Origin: Butyrivibrio sp.
Lineage (GTDB): Bacteria > Bacillota > Clostridia > Lachnospirales > Lachnospiraceae
Direction of reading: 5' to 3'
Length of the DNA: 50,310 nt
NCBI RefSeq assembly: GCF_017433805.1
Contig: NZ_JAFRGN010000006.1
Span: 1 to 50,310 of the forward strand
Below, in pieces: positions 7,997-16,436 of the stretch (its first letter is position 1; each line of letters starts with the position of its first letter). The notes beneath the pieces were generated by a model, which saw nothing but the letters and a program-made list of their open reading frames with translations, had not been told where the DNA came from and did not search any database. The translations under genes and the position numbers were made by a program.

Positions 7997-9640
7997 ATGA
8001 AGAAAAAGTTATTAGCAACATTACTTAGCGCAAGCATGGTACTTGGTATTGCAGCATGTGGCTCATCTACAGCTGAAACACCAGCTCCTGCAGACACAAC
8101 TGCAACACAGACAGAAACAAAGACTGAGACAACTACAACTGATGCAGGCAGCACAGAGACAGCAGACGCTTCAGCTATCGACACATCTGAGCATGTAGTT
8201 ATCACCTACATGACAACAGGTGGTGCTCCAGAAGGAAACCAGACAGATGCTATGCTTGAGCAGCTGAACAAGATCCTTACAGAGAAGGTTAACGCAGAGC
8301 TTGAAGTATACTACATCGACTGGACAGATTATCTTTCAGTTTATAACTTAACACTTGCACGTATGGACGGTACAGTAGACCTTGTTGGTACAGCTTCTGA
8401 CTGGCTTGATGCTTGGCCAAATGCCAAGAATGGTGCTTTCCTTGAGCTTTCAGAGGATATGCTCAAGACATACGCTCCTAAGACATGGGAGTCAGTATCA
8501 CCTGAGCACTGGGAACTTTGCAAATATGATGGAAACATCTACCTTATGCCAGAAGATAACTATGCACAGTGGACTAACCACGGATTTGCATATCGTCTTG
8601 ACTGGGCTAAGGAAGCAGGCCTTGCTGATGGCGTTAAGAGCTGGGAAGACCTTACAACATACTTCAAGTATGTAAAAGAGACATATCCTGATGTTATTCC
8701 TTGGGATTCAGACGGCACACAGTATGCAACAATGGTTGGTGGATGGATCACATCTCACTCTAACTATGTTTCAATCGATGGTATCAACTCCGGCGCTATG
8801 TGGGGTGGTACAAAGGATGACCTTTACACAGTATATTCACCATATGTAACAGATACAGATTCACTTGTTGAGTTTGCTAAGATGATGAAGGAATGGGATG
8901 AGATTGGCGTTTGGAAGACAGACGTTCTCAACAACACAACTTCTGACAACAGAGAAGACTTCAAGATTGGCCGTGTAGCAGCTGAGCAGCACCACACACA
9001 GACTTGGACAGACCTTTGCTCACACAAGGATGGCTATACAATCTATGATGATCCTAAGGCTGAAACAGGCTTCTTCTACTTTGGTGAAGAGACTAAGAAC
9101 CTTGTAGCTCTTTCAATCACTCACGGTGCTATGGCTGTATCTGCAGCTTCCAAGAACCCTGAGAGAGCTCTTATGGTTTATGACCTTATCAGAAACGATC
9201 CAGATTGCTACAAGCTTTTCAACTATGGTGTTGAGGGCGTTTCATACGAGCTTACAGCTGATGGCATGAGAAAGACTCCAGACGGATACAACTCAGCTAC
9301 AGATGGTATTTCTGTAAACTACTGGTGGGGACGTAACGATGACCTTGAGATCAAGGACGCTACAATGAACTGGGATGCTATCGAGAAGCTCTACAAAGAG
9401 TATGATGCAATCAAGATCGACTATCCATATGGACAGTTCGTTCCTAACGTAGATGACATTCAGTCTAAGATCGACAACATCAATGATATTCACACAACAT
9501 ACATGAAGCAGATCGCATTTGGTAAGTACCAGGGATCAGCTGAAGATATCGTTGCTGAGTATCAGGAAGCTCTTAAGAAGGCTGGTATCGATGATGTAAC
9601 AGCTGAGCTTCAGAGGCAGTTCGACGAGCTCTACAAGTAA
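7997..9640 (+). CDS. Extracellular sugar-binding lipoprotein (ABC transporter substrate-binding protein)
   Basis: A 547-residue solute-binding protein of the LplA-like group that works with the two upstream permeases. The N-terminus is a lipoprotein signal peptide with lipobox IAAC (cysteine near residue 21), followed by a Thr/Ala/Glu-rich linker to about residue 55 that would hold the binding domain off the membrane. The mature domain begins near VVITYMTTGGAPEGNQ. The C-terminal 60-80 residues resemble the small helical domain (DUF3502-like) found at the end of this group. AAAAGGAGG precedes the ATG at ideal spacing. Codon use is strongly biased, consistent with high expression, and a strong terminator follows. 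The ligand is not known. Confidence 0.93.
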   Translation: MKKKLLATLLSASMVLGIAACGSSTAETPAPADTTATQTETKTETTTTDAGSTETADASAIDTSEHVVITYMTTGGAPEGNQTDAMLEQLNKILTEKVNAELEVYYIDWTDYLSVYNLTLARMDGTVDLVGTASDWLDAWPNAKNGAFLELSEDMLKTYAPKTWESVSPEHWELCKYDGNIYLMPEDNYAQWTNHGFAYRLDWAKEAGLADGVKSWEDLTTYFKYVKETYPDVIPWDSDGTQYATMVGGWITSHSNYVSIDGINSGAMWGGTKDDLYTVYSPYVTDTDSLVEFAKMMKEWDEIGVWKTDVLNNTTSDNREDFKIGRVAAEQHHTQTWTDLCSHKDGYTIYDDPKAETGFFYFGEETKNLVALSITHGAMAVSAASKNPERALMVYDLIRNDPDCYKLFNYGVEGVSYELTADGMRKTPDGYNSATDGISVNYWWGRNDDLEIKDATMNWDAIEKLYKEYDAIKIDYPYGQFVPNVDDIQSKIDNINDIHTTYMKQIAFGKYQGSAEDIVAEYQEALKKAGIDDVTAELQRQFDELYK

Positions 9641-9664
9641 TAACTTGAACTAATTACTAGATAA

Positions 9665-9706
9665 AAAGGGAATACTGTAGACTAGTTTTGCAGTATTCCC
9701 TTTATT
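9665..9706 (+). terminator. Terminator after the sugar-binding protein
   Basis: AAAGGGAATACTG at 9665-9677 pairs with CAGTATTCCCTTT at 9691-9703, a 13-bp stem whose 3' arm ends in a T-rich stretch. Confidence 0.9.
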
Positions 9707-9756
9707 ATAAAAATGAGGAAACGAAAACAATAGCTTTAGTTTTCAGGAGATAAATT

Positions 9757-11625
9757 ATGGGAAAATTTGAAATTAAGGATACCTTTTATTTAAATGGAGA
9801 ACCATTCAAGGTTATATCTGGTTCTTTTCACTATTTCAGGACTGTCCCGGAGTATTGGGTCGACAGACTTGAGAAGTTAAAAGCTCTTGGATGCAATACC
9901 GTTGAGACCTATATTCCATGGAATCTTACAGAGCCTAAAAAAGGTGTATTTAATTTTGAAGGTTTCTGCGACATAGAGAAATTTATACAGACTGCTACTG
10001 AGCTGGGCCTTTACATTATTATCAGGCCATCACCTTATATCTGCGCTGAGTGGGAATTTGGCGGACTTCCAGCATGGCTGTTAAAAGACAGAAATATGCG
10101 CCTTAGAGTCAGCTACAAGCCTTTTCTTGATGCGGTAGAGGATTATTATAAGGTTCTGATGCCTAAGATCACCAAGTATCAGATTGATAATGGTGGAAAC
10201 ATTATTCTCATGCAGATTGAGAATGAGTATGGATATTACGCTAATGACCATGAGTACATGAAGTTTATGCGTGATCTGATGGTTAAGTATGGCGTTACAG
10301 TACCTCTTATTACTTCAGACGGCCCATATCATGAGAGCTACAGAGGTGGCTATGCAGAAGGTGCTCACCCTACTGGTAACTTTGGATCCAAGACAGAAGA
10401 GCGCTTCAATGTAATCAAGGATTACACAAACGGTGGACCACTTATGTGCGCTGAGTTCTGGGTTGGCTGGTTTGACCATTGGGGAAATGGCGGCCATATG
10501 AAGGGCAACCTCGTACAGAGTACTGAGGACCTTGATAAGATGCTTGAGCTTGGAAATGTCAGTATCTACATGTTCCAGGGTGGTACAAACTTTGGATTTA
10601 TGAATGGCTCTAACTATTACAACGAGCTTACACCTGACGTTACAAGCTATGACTATGATGGAATACTCACTGAGGATGGACAGATCACTGAGAAGTATCG
10701 TAGGTACCAGGAAGTAATTCGCAAGTATGTGGACGTTCCAGAGGTTGAGTTTAGTACCAAGATCAGCAGAAAGAGCTATGGAACACTTGAGTGTAAGGAG
10801 AAGGTATCTCTTTTTGCAACACTTGATACACTCAGCACTCCAGTGCATCTTCCTTATACGGTTAACATGGAAGAGCTTGATCAGAGCTATGGCTATATTC
10901 TCTATAGATCAAGACTTCATTCAGAGGCTGGAATTGCCAAGCTTAAACTCTGGGAGACTGGAGACAGAGCTAATGTATTTGTAGATGAGAATCCGCTCAT
11001 TACACTTTATGACCTGGAGCTTAACGATGAGCATAATATTCCTATGGAGAAGTTCCTTGCATGCTCTCAGCCTGCACAGATGCTCGCCGGTAAGTTTATG
11101 ATGGAGAATGGACTCACTCCTGAGACTGCTGCAGCTGCTATTGGAGAAGCAGGTCTTTCTACAGGAACTCTTCAGGGACTTAATGAGAAATTTGATGTCC
11201 TTGTTGAGAACATGGGACGTGTTAATTTTGGCCCTCGTATGGAGACACAGAGAAAGGGTATTAACAGATGTGTTCAGATTAACGGTCATATACATAATGA
11301 CTGGGATATCTATACACTTCCTCTTGATAACATCGACAAGGTAGATTTTAGTAGAGAATACAAAGAGGGTGCGCCTGCATTCTATCGCTTTACATTTGAT
11401 GTTGATGAGAAGGGTGACACATTCCTTGACTTCGAAGGATGGGGCAAGGGAGTAGCATTTATCAATGGCTTTAACCTTGGAAGATTCTGGGAAATCGGAC
11501 CTCAGAAGAGACTGTATATACCAGCTCCTCTTCTTAAAGATGGAGAAAATGAGATCATTATCTTTGAGACAGATGGTAAGGTAAGAGATACAATTGAGCT
11601 CAAAGATGAGCCAGATATTGGTTGA
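9757..11625 (+). CDS. Cytoplasmic beta-galactosidase, glycoside hydrolase family 35
   Basis: A 622-residue GH35 enzyme that should remove terminal beta-linked galactose from oligosaccharides. The N-terminal TIM barrel carries the family signatures: SGSFHYFRTVPEYW, the acid/base in QIENEYG (E157) and the nucleophile in MCAEFWVGWFDHWG (E233). C-terminal beta domains end with the conserved GVAFINGFNLGRFWEIGP stretch. There is no signal peptide, so it acts on imported oligosaccharides, which fits the ABC importer upstream. A terminator separates it from the binding-protein gene, and I see no clear copy of the LacI operator in front of it. It may depend on read-through or on a promoter I could not identify. 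A small GAAAAC/GTTTTC inverted repeat lies just before its GGAG ribosome-binding site. Confidence 0.93.
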   Translation: MGKFEIKDTFYLNGEPFKVISGSFHYFRTVPEYWVDRLEKLKALGCNTVETYIPWNLTEPKKGVFNFEGFCDIEKFIQTATELGLYIIIRPSPYICAEWEFGGLPAWLLKDRNMRLRVSYKPFLDAVEDYYKVLMPKITKYQIDNGGNIILMQIENEYGYYANDHEYMKFMRDLMVKYGVTVPLITSDGPYHESYRGGYAEGAHPTGNFGSKTEERFNVIKDYTNGGPLMCAEFWVGWFDHWGNGGHMKGNLVQSTEDLDKMLELGNVSIYMFQGGTNFGFMNGSNYYNELTPDVTSYDYDGILTEDGQITEKYRRYQEVIRKYVDVPEVEFSTKISRKSYGTLECKEKVSLFATLDTLSTPVHLPYTVNMEELDQSYGYILYRSRLHSEAGIAKLKLWETGDRANVFVDENPLITLYDLELNDEHNIPMEKFLACSQPAQMLAGKFMMENGLTPETAAAAIGEAGLSTGTLQGLNEKFDVLVENMGRVNFGPRMETQRKGINRCVQINGHIHNDWDIYTLPLDNIDKVDFSREYKEGAPAFYRFTFDVDEKGDTFLDFEGWGKGVAFINGFNLGRFWEIGPQKRLYIPAPLLKDGENEIIIFETDGKVRDTIELKDEPDIG

Positions 11626-11639
11626 ATATAGCACGTGAC

Positions 11640-11671
11640 AAAAGAGGTGACTTGGATGCCGCCTCTTTTTT
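11640..11671 (+). terminator. Terminator after the GH35 gene
   Basis: AAAAGAGG at 11640-11647 pairs with CCTCTTTT at 11662-11669 and the T-run continues to 11671. Confidence 0.8.
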
Positions 11672-11685
11672 GTATTAATGAAATT

Positions 11686-11715
11686 AAAAAAGACCACCGG
11701 TATATGCCGGTGGCC
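11686..11715 (-). terminator. Terminator of the minus-strand peptide gene
   Basis: On the minus strand, CCACCGG and CCGGTGG (plus 11707-11713 and 11694-11700) form a 7-bp GC-rich stem, extended by GGC/GTC ends, followed by TTTTTT. It lies 16 bp beyond the stop codon of the 61-residue peptide gene, which supports that gene being real. Confidence 0.85.
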
Positions 11716-11731
11716 TAATTTACCAAGCAAA

Positions 11732-11917
11732 TTATGGATGATAGATTACATCAGCACCTGGTGCTTCTGTATTTACAGTTCCGCCGCTGAAGCTCTTCCA
11801 GTTAGTGTTTCTGTCAGCATCGTAGATATAGCCATCAACATATCTTGTATCGTCGCCGCTGAGCTGTGTTCCACTGAGCTTAAGCTCTTTGATCTCTGGT
11901 GTGTTCCAAGTCTTCAT
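11732..11917 (-). CDS. 61-residue RiPP-precursor-like peptide (orphan)
   Basis: A small peptide starting MKTWNTPEIKELKLSGTQ and continuing into a region rich in Gly, Asp, Tyr, Thr and Asn that ends DVIYHP. The N-terminal pattern W-x2-P-x(4)-L-x-L-x2-T resembles leaders of ribosomally made, modified peptides such as lasso-type precursors, which are recognised by a RiPP recognition element through a YxxP-type motif. The start at 11917 is supported by GGAGGAG upstream; an earlier in-frame TTG exists but has no such site. A dedicated terminator follows, and codon use matches the highly expressed genes of the window. No maturation enzyme, protease or exporter for it lies in the window. It could instead be an unmodified secreted or signalling peptide. 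The gene is convincing and its function is inference. Confidence 0.65.
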   Translation of the reverse strand: MKTWNTPEIKELKLSGTQLSGDDTRYVDGYIYDADRNTNWKSFSGGTVNTEAPGADVIYHP

Positions 11918-11951
11918 ACCTTTTGCTCCTCCATGATACTTTTTTTCCCGC

Positions 11952-11965
11952 AAGTTGGCCAACTT
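11952..11965. repeat. 14-bp perfect palindrome upstream of the peptide gene
   Basis: AAGTTGGCCAACTT is fully self-complementary with no gap. It lies 35 bp upstream of the peptide start codon, in the position of its 5' leader or promoter, and could be an operator. Confidence 0.6.
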
Positions 11966-12123
11966 ACAGAGGCTATGTTATCACTGCACCATAGTAGAGT
12001 AAAGGAATCTTACACAACTGTAACAGATGTGTTCAAATTGTTAAAAGTTTACCATAATACGATAACAACCAATATCAAATTCTGAAAAACAATATAAATA
12101 TATCGAATAACAACAAAAATATA

Positions 12124-12157
12124 TTGACATTCAATTTTAGGAGTATTATCCTAAAAT
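12124..12157 (+). promoter_or_regulatory. Promoter region with inverted repeat upstream of the DUF2975/Xre operon
   Basis: TTGACA at 12124-12129 is followed by the 9-bp inverted repeat ATTTTAGGA (12134-12142) / TCCTAAAAT (12149-12157) with a 6-bp centre. A TATTAT at 12144-12149 is only 14 bp from TTGACA, so the true -10 is uncertain. The repeat covers the core promoter and is a good candidate operator for the small Xre protein of the same operon. Confidence 0.55.
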
Positions 12158-12205
12158 CAATAAAACGTTAGAAACACCCAAAAACGTTATTTTGGAGGAA
12201 AAATA

Positions 12206-12688
12206 ATGGGAAAAGATGGGAATAAGGTGAATGTAAACGAGTCAGCAAGCATCGGTGCAACAAAAGCCTTTATAGTTATCCTGACAGTTGCTGCAGTGAT
12301 TATGTGTGTTCTGGGCCCCAGAATCGTAGAGATCGTCATGACCAAGACAACACCACTTGTACCGGATGAGTACAGATTCTGGATTATGTTAATTGGGGGA
12401 TATGTTCTTGCAACGATTCTATTTGTCTTTTTGTCTCTATTATATAAGCTGGTTTGCAGAATAGAACTGGGCGAAGTATTTGTAGAACAGAATGTTAAGG
12501 CACTTAGAATCCTTAGTAAGCTCGTATTTGCCGCATGTGTTATTACATTCGCTATCGGAATCACCTGTACGTACATGATATTCGTCATCACCGTTACAAC
12601 CGCATTTGTGACACCTATCATCAGTGTTATAGGACATGCATTTGCCAAGGCGGTAGCGATGAAGGATGAATTGGACCTGACTGTATGA
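12206..12688 (+). CDS. DUF2975 family membrane protein
   Basis: A 160-residue protein with about four hydrophobic segments (near residues 15-40, 55-80, 100-120 and 125-145). It ends in AFAKAVAMKDELDLTV, the charged tail characteristic of DUF2975 proteins, which are nearly always encoded just upstream of a small Xre regulator, as here. TTTGGAGG precedes the ATG. The function of the family is unknown. It is the first gene of a three-gene operon and is separated from the regulator gene by 10 bp. Confidence 0.85.
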   Translation: MGKDGNKVNVNESASIGATKAFIVILTVAAVIMCVLGPRIVEIVMTKTTPLVPDEYRFWIMLIGGYVLATILFVFLSLLYKLVCRIELGEVFVEQNVKALRILSKLVFAACVITFAIGITCTYMIFVITVTTAFVTPIISVIGHAFAKAVAMKDELDLTV

Positions 12689-12698
12689 GGAGGTGGCC

Positions 12699-12941
12699 AT
12701 GATTAGAGTTAATTTGGATGTGGTAATGGCAATGCGTAAGGTGGGGGCTGGAGATCTTGCGGAGAAGGTCGATATCACTCCGGCGAATCTTTCTATTTTG
12801 AAAAATAATAAAGCTAAGGCGGTTAGATTTTCGACGCTCAACGCGATCTGCAAGGAGCTTAATTGCCAACCGGGAGACATCCTGGAATATGTACCAGACG
12901 AAGACAACGATGGAGGACAGTATGGAAGTAAAGAAGAATAA
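12699..12941 (+). CDS. Small Xre-family (YozG-like) transcriptional regulator
   Basis: An 80-residue helix-turn-helix protein. The HTH spans about residues 14-60 (AGDLAEKVDITPANLSILKN, then FSTLNAICKEL), ending with the family hallmark CQPGDILEYVPDE. The start at 12699 is used because GAGGAGG lies upstream; an in-frame GTG two codons earlier overlaps that site. Members are normally paired with DUF2975 and probably autoregulate the pair. The inverted repeat at 12134-12157 is a likely target. Its 3' end overlaps the next gene by 20 bp, indicating translational coupling. Confidence 0.9.
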   Translation: MIRVNLDVVMAMRKVGAGDLAEKVDITPANLSILKNNKAKAVRFSTLNAICKELNCQPGDILEYVPDEDNDGGQYGSKEE

Positions 12942-14262
12942 GGTAGTCTTTAGATGGGCTGCCATCATAAGTTATGTTGTGGGATTTATTTATATTAAGT
13001 ATATGGCCTGGAGCGCAGGCATTTGTGACAATGATTTCTGGCAGGGCAAATACGGACTCAGGATGCTGATCTTTGCAGTGATTTTTATTGTATGCACAGA
13101 GCTGTTTGCAAATCTTACAGGCGTTACCTATCAGAGTATTAAGGAAAAAAAGAACTCGGTAATCGAGCCGATTATCTATATCGCATGCATATTGCTTCAG
13201 TCAATTGGACTTGCTTTCTGGAACTTCCATGATGACTGGGAGGCTGCACAGCTCTTTTTCTGGCACTTTACAATTATCTATTATATTCTCGCAAGAACAG
13301 GCTCACTGGTAGCTGGCAGAAGCGGAATAATGTTTATCATAGACTGTTTTCAGGGATGTGTTGTTATTCCGGTCAGCAATATGTTCCTCAGAGTAGTTGC
13401 TATTTTCAAGAGAGAAGATAAGCTTGATGAAAATGGAAATGTTATTCCAAGGAAAAAGATTTCTGCTAGAACTGTTGCAACAATAGCAGCTTCTTCGTTT
13501 GTAGCACTCATCATTTGCTTATATGCGTATGTTCAGCTTGCAAATGCATCAGATACCTTTGAAGATGTTGGAACTCGTTTCTTTGAGGCTTTAAATAAGT
13601 TTTTCACTCAGGATTTCTGGGAGTATATTACAGAGAACTTTGTATTTTTCTTAACTTCAATCCCTGTTAGCTGGTTCCTTTTCTGCCTGCTTGGTGGAAC
13701 TCTCAACACTGATAAGCCTTACGTTACAGATGAGAGAATTGAACATGAGACAAAAGGCTTCCACGTGCTTCCTTCATATTCAGCTTATATCATTATCGGA
13801 AGTGTTTGCCTGTTATATACATTGTTCCTTGGCGCTTCAATAAATGACTTTATCAACCATAAAGGTCTTTTTGCAGCAACAGCACATGAAGCATCAGTAA
13901 GAGCAGTTGGAAGCTTCTGGAGCCTTATAAGAGTTGTTCTTTTGAACTTTGTAATCCTTGCCGGATCATGTTTCTTCTCACAGAAAGCTCTTTGGGATGA
14001 GAAGGCTACAAGAATCCTTGCAACAATACTTTTTGTGTTCGCCCTTGGATTCGCAGTTCTTGCTGCATGTAACCTCATTGGTGTATATATCATGATCTTT
14101 GGAATCACACCAAGAAGAATTATGTCATCATGGGTAGTTATGAATGTCATTGCATGGTGCATACTCCTGATAATTCGTTTTTACAAAAAAATACCTGCCG
14201 CTCAGATCGGTATTATCCTTGCGGCAGTTTCATTCTCAGTTGTTGTATGCTTTAAATTCTAA
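12922..14262 (+). CDS. Multipass membrane protein, DUF4153-like
   Basis: A 446-residue integral membrane protein with roughly ten to twelve hydrophobic segments and a short charged loop near residues 165-185 (KREDKLDENGNVIPRKK). It resembles the poorly characterised DUF4153/DUF4173 membrane proteins, but I cannot assign the family firmly. The start at 12922 has GGAGG six bases upstream inside the end of the Xre gene; an in-frame ATG four codons earlier would lack that site. It shares the operon with DUF2975 and the regulator. Its last 11 bp overlap the convergent serine hydrolase gene, and no terminator is visible between them. A role in transport, sensing or envelope stress is possible and unproven. 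Confidence 0.8.
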   Translation: MEVKKNKVVFRWAAIISYVVGFIYIKYMAWSAGICDNDFWQGKYGLRMLIFAVIFIVCTELFANLTGVTYQSIKEKKNSVIEPIIYIACILLQSIGLAFWNFHDDWEAAQLFFWHFTIIYYILARTGSLVAGRSGIMFIIDCFQGCVVIPVSNMFLRVVAIFKREDKLDENGNVIPRKKISARTVATIAASSFVALIICLYAYVQLANASDTFEDVGTRFFEALNKFFTQDFWEYITENFVFFLTSIPVSWFLFCLLGGTLNTDKPYVTDERIEHETKGFHVLPSYSAYIIIGSVCLLYTLFLGASINDFINHKGLFAATAHEASVRAVGSFWSLIRVVLLNFVILAGSCFFSQKALWDEKATRILATILFVFALGFAVLAACNLIGVYIMIFGITPRRIMSSWVVMNVIAWCILLIIRFYKKIPAAQIGIILAAVSFSVVVCFKF

Positions 14263-15772
14263 GTGTTCCATATAGGTGACCATCAAATTCTCTAAAGTAG
14301 GTCTCTTCGATCTTGCGCATGAAGACTGTAATGTCTCCATCACCAAAGTACAGCTCGAACCTAAGGGACCCTACACATTCACCTATGAGATGGACGCGAA
14401 TATATAGAACATTTTCTCTAAGCCAGATGGCACCTGCTGCAAAGTGGGTGCCTTCGTTTTGCTCTGGGCCACATAAGGAAGCCTTCATATCTGAAGGGAT
14501 TATGTCGCCTTCTACCATGTTCTGGAATCCAAATTTTATTTCGGTAAAAGAACTATCGCCGCTCTTATCATCTGACAAAAGCTTTAAGGATGACGCATCC
14601 TCTGACAGATCAAGTACCAGCTTGGTATAACCCTGCCTGTTATTGTCAAGGTCATATTCCAGGTGCTTGGATGTGATGCATGGAGTAGGATTTGGCCGTC
14701 CATTTGGAATCTTTGGAAGTTCGACTTTTAAGGATTCCGATAGCTTCATAAGCTCATCGTAATCTCTTTTGCCGTCTGTAACTTCCTTTATATCATCACA
14801 AATTCCAGGTAAAAGAATATTGTAAATGCCATCATATATAACCTGATTGCCACCAGCAATTCCCTGAGTGTCAGCAGTTGTCATGATCAGAAGCTCCTGC
14901 TCTGGAAGGCTTATGGCCAGCTGACCACCCATGCCATACATTACAAAGCCGCCCATTTCATTCTGCCAGATCTGCATTCCATAGCCCACAGATTCACTTG
15001 GAAGAGGCCCTGTCATTATGCTGTCGCTCAGGTTAGAAGTGGCAAGCTCGATGAACTGTGGATTTAAAAGAGTTCTTTTTTCACCATCGTTGCAAACTAC
15101 AGTGCCTTTTTTATCAAGGACATATAAGACCTTCAGAATATCCATTGGAGTTGCCATAAGGCCACTTCCGCCGATAGATACCCCAAAGGGATCCTTGACC
15201 ATATATGAGTTTTCGCTGAAATCAAGATAACACAGGAACTTTTCTCTCAGGTACTCCAGCATTGGCTTATCTGTAAGCTTTTCTACAAGTGCGCACATTA
15301 CATGGGCTGCAGATGTGTCATAGTGGAACACTGTTCCAGGCTTATGTGTGGGAGCTACGGTAAAAAAGCTCTCGACCCAGTCGGACTTCATATCTACCTT
15401 GTAGGTGGTAGAAGCGTGACAGGTGCGCATCATCAGCATATTTCTGATGGTTGTCTCTTTTATCCAATGATGGGTATCGGCTGTTATGTATTCAGGAAAA
15501 TATTTGGTAATGGAATCATCAAGAGATATTTTTCCCTCATCTGCCAAAAGAGAAATGGCCATGGCAGTGAAACTCTTACTTATGGAAAACATTCTGTGAA
15601 GAGTATCTTTTTTATAGGGGGCATAATATTTTTCAAATACAAGCTTATCTTTTCTCATTATGAGAAGTGAGTGCATTGGAATTTCTTTTTTATCAAGATA
15701 TAAGAGGAGGTCACGAATCGATGAAGATTTTATTCCTGCCTCTTCTGGAAGTGTGGTGTTAAAAGCGAACAT
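14252..15772 (-). CDS. Serine hydrolase, beta-lactamase / penicillin-binding-protein-like family
   Basis: A 506-residue member of the class C beta-lactamase-like hydrolases (Pfam Beta-lactamase group, which includes esterases and D-amino peptidases). The catalytic SxxK is S63-I-S-K66 in MFSISKSF. The second motif is probably near the HYDTSAAHV stretch and the third near GMGGQLAIS. Residues from about 380 to the end form a separate beta-rich domain. There is no signal peptide, so it is probably a cytoplasmic esterase or peptidase rather than a resistance beta-lactamase. It is transcribed convergently to the DUF4153-like gene with an 11-bp overlap, an arrangement that would place the two mRNAs in antisense contact. 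Confidence 0.85.
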   Translation of the reverse strand: MFAFNTTLPEEAGIKSSSIRDLLLYLDKKEIPMHSLLIMRKDKLVFEKYYAPYKKDTLHRMFSISKSFTAMAISLLADEGKISLDDSITKYFPEYITADTHHWIKETTIRNMLMMRTCHASTTYKVDMKSDWVESFFTVAPTHKPGTVFHYDTSAAHVMCALVEKLTDKPMLEYLREKFLCYLDFSENSYMVKDPFGVSIGGSGLMATPMDILKVLYVLDKKGTVVCNDGEKRTLLNPQFIELATSNLSDSIMTGPLPSESVGYGMQIWQNEMGGFVMYGMGGQLAISLPEQELLIMTTADTQGIAGGNQVIYDGIYNILLPGICDDIKEVTDGKRDYDELMKLSESLKVELPKIPNGRPNPTPCITSKHLEYDLDNNRQGYTKLVLDLSEDASSLKLLSDDKSGDSSFTEIKFGFQNMVEGDIIPSDMKASLCGPEQNEGTHFAAGAIWLRENVLYIRVHLIGECVGSLRFELYFGDGDITVFMRKIEETYFREFDGHLYGTLRI

Positions 15773-15873
15773 ATTAAACTCCTTATAAGGTTATGATTAT
15801 CAGCTGCTTTCATCATAGCAGAACGGAAAAGTTTATCGCAACTGGCTTATTAGTAAAGAACGATTTGATATAG

Positions 15874-15903
15874 TTGTTTTAGGGCTAATTTCTATGCTAT
15901 AAT
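15874..15903 (+). promoter_or_regulatory. Promoter of the 133-residue hypothetical gene
   Basis: TTGTTT at 15874-15879, an 18-bp spacer and TATAAT at 15898-15903 preceded by an extended TGC. The gene starts 32 bp downstream of the -10. Confidence 0.75.
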
Positions 15904-15934
15904 CTGTAGTTAGTACATTATTGGAGAGGTGTTT

Positions 15935-16336
15935 ATGTCATCAATAATTCAGAACAATCAGGTTTTTAATAACGAAATCGCTTTTTGCAGAGTATATAGC
16001 TTAGAGAGCAAGAAGCAGCTCGAGGAGAGATTCCTTGCACACAGGATTTCATACTTCATAGAGTGGCAGGATAAGTCAATTATTCAGCGTTTGTTCGACA
16101 GAAAGGGCAGCAAGATCGTTTGCACCTTTAGAATCAATAAGAGCGAGGTTATGAGAGCAAGAGAGCTTGCTCAGGGAATCGAGGGTATCAAGTTCAAGGA
16201 CAACGGAGACATCAAGTTTAACGAGCGCATTCGCAGGAGAAGCGAAGCTGTTAAGAGTGATGACGACAGCGATGGACTTGAGATGCCAGAGCTCAAGTTT
16301 GAGAATAGTACTGAGGACTATGAGGAAGAGAACTGA
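15935..16336 (+). CDS. Hypothetical protein with acidic C-terminus
   Basis: A 133-residue soluble protein I do not recognise. The first 95 residues are a mixed alpha/beta region with an aromatic core (RISYFIEWQDKSIIQRLF) and several basic residues. The last 35 are a highly acidic, probably disordered tail rich in Asp, Glu and Ser. GGAGAGG precedes the ATG at 15935; a GTG two codons earlier overlaps that site. It has its own promoter and terminator, so it is a complete single-gene unit. Its layout is compatible with a small nucleic-acid- or protein-binding factor, but nothing shows this directly. Confidence 0.8.
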   Translation: MSSIIQNNQVFNNEIAFCRVYSLESKKQLEERFLAHRISYFIEWQDKSIIQRLFDRKGSKIVCTFRINKSEVMRARELAQGIEGIKFKDNGDIKFNERIRRRSEAVKSDDDSDGLEMPELKFENSTEDYEEEN

Positions 16337-16341
16337 TAAAG

Positions 16342-16370
16342 AGTAGGGGACAAGCGCCCCTACTTTATTT
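16342..16370 (+). terminator. Terminator after the 133-residue gene
   Basis: AGTAGGGG at 16342-16349 pairs with CCCCTACT at 16357-16364, followed by TTATTTTT. Confidence 0.85.
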
Positions 16371-16436
16371 TTGTATCATAGGACAATTGTTCCAATATCT
16401 ATATTTAAGAGTGTTGTATTTAATGAGAGGTAAGAG

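Noticed and set aside
14252-15772. Antibiotic-resistance beta-lactamase
   Set aside because: SxxK is present but there is no signal peptide, the protein is too long and has an extra C-terminal domain; a general esterase/peptidase role is more likely.
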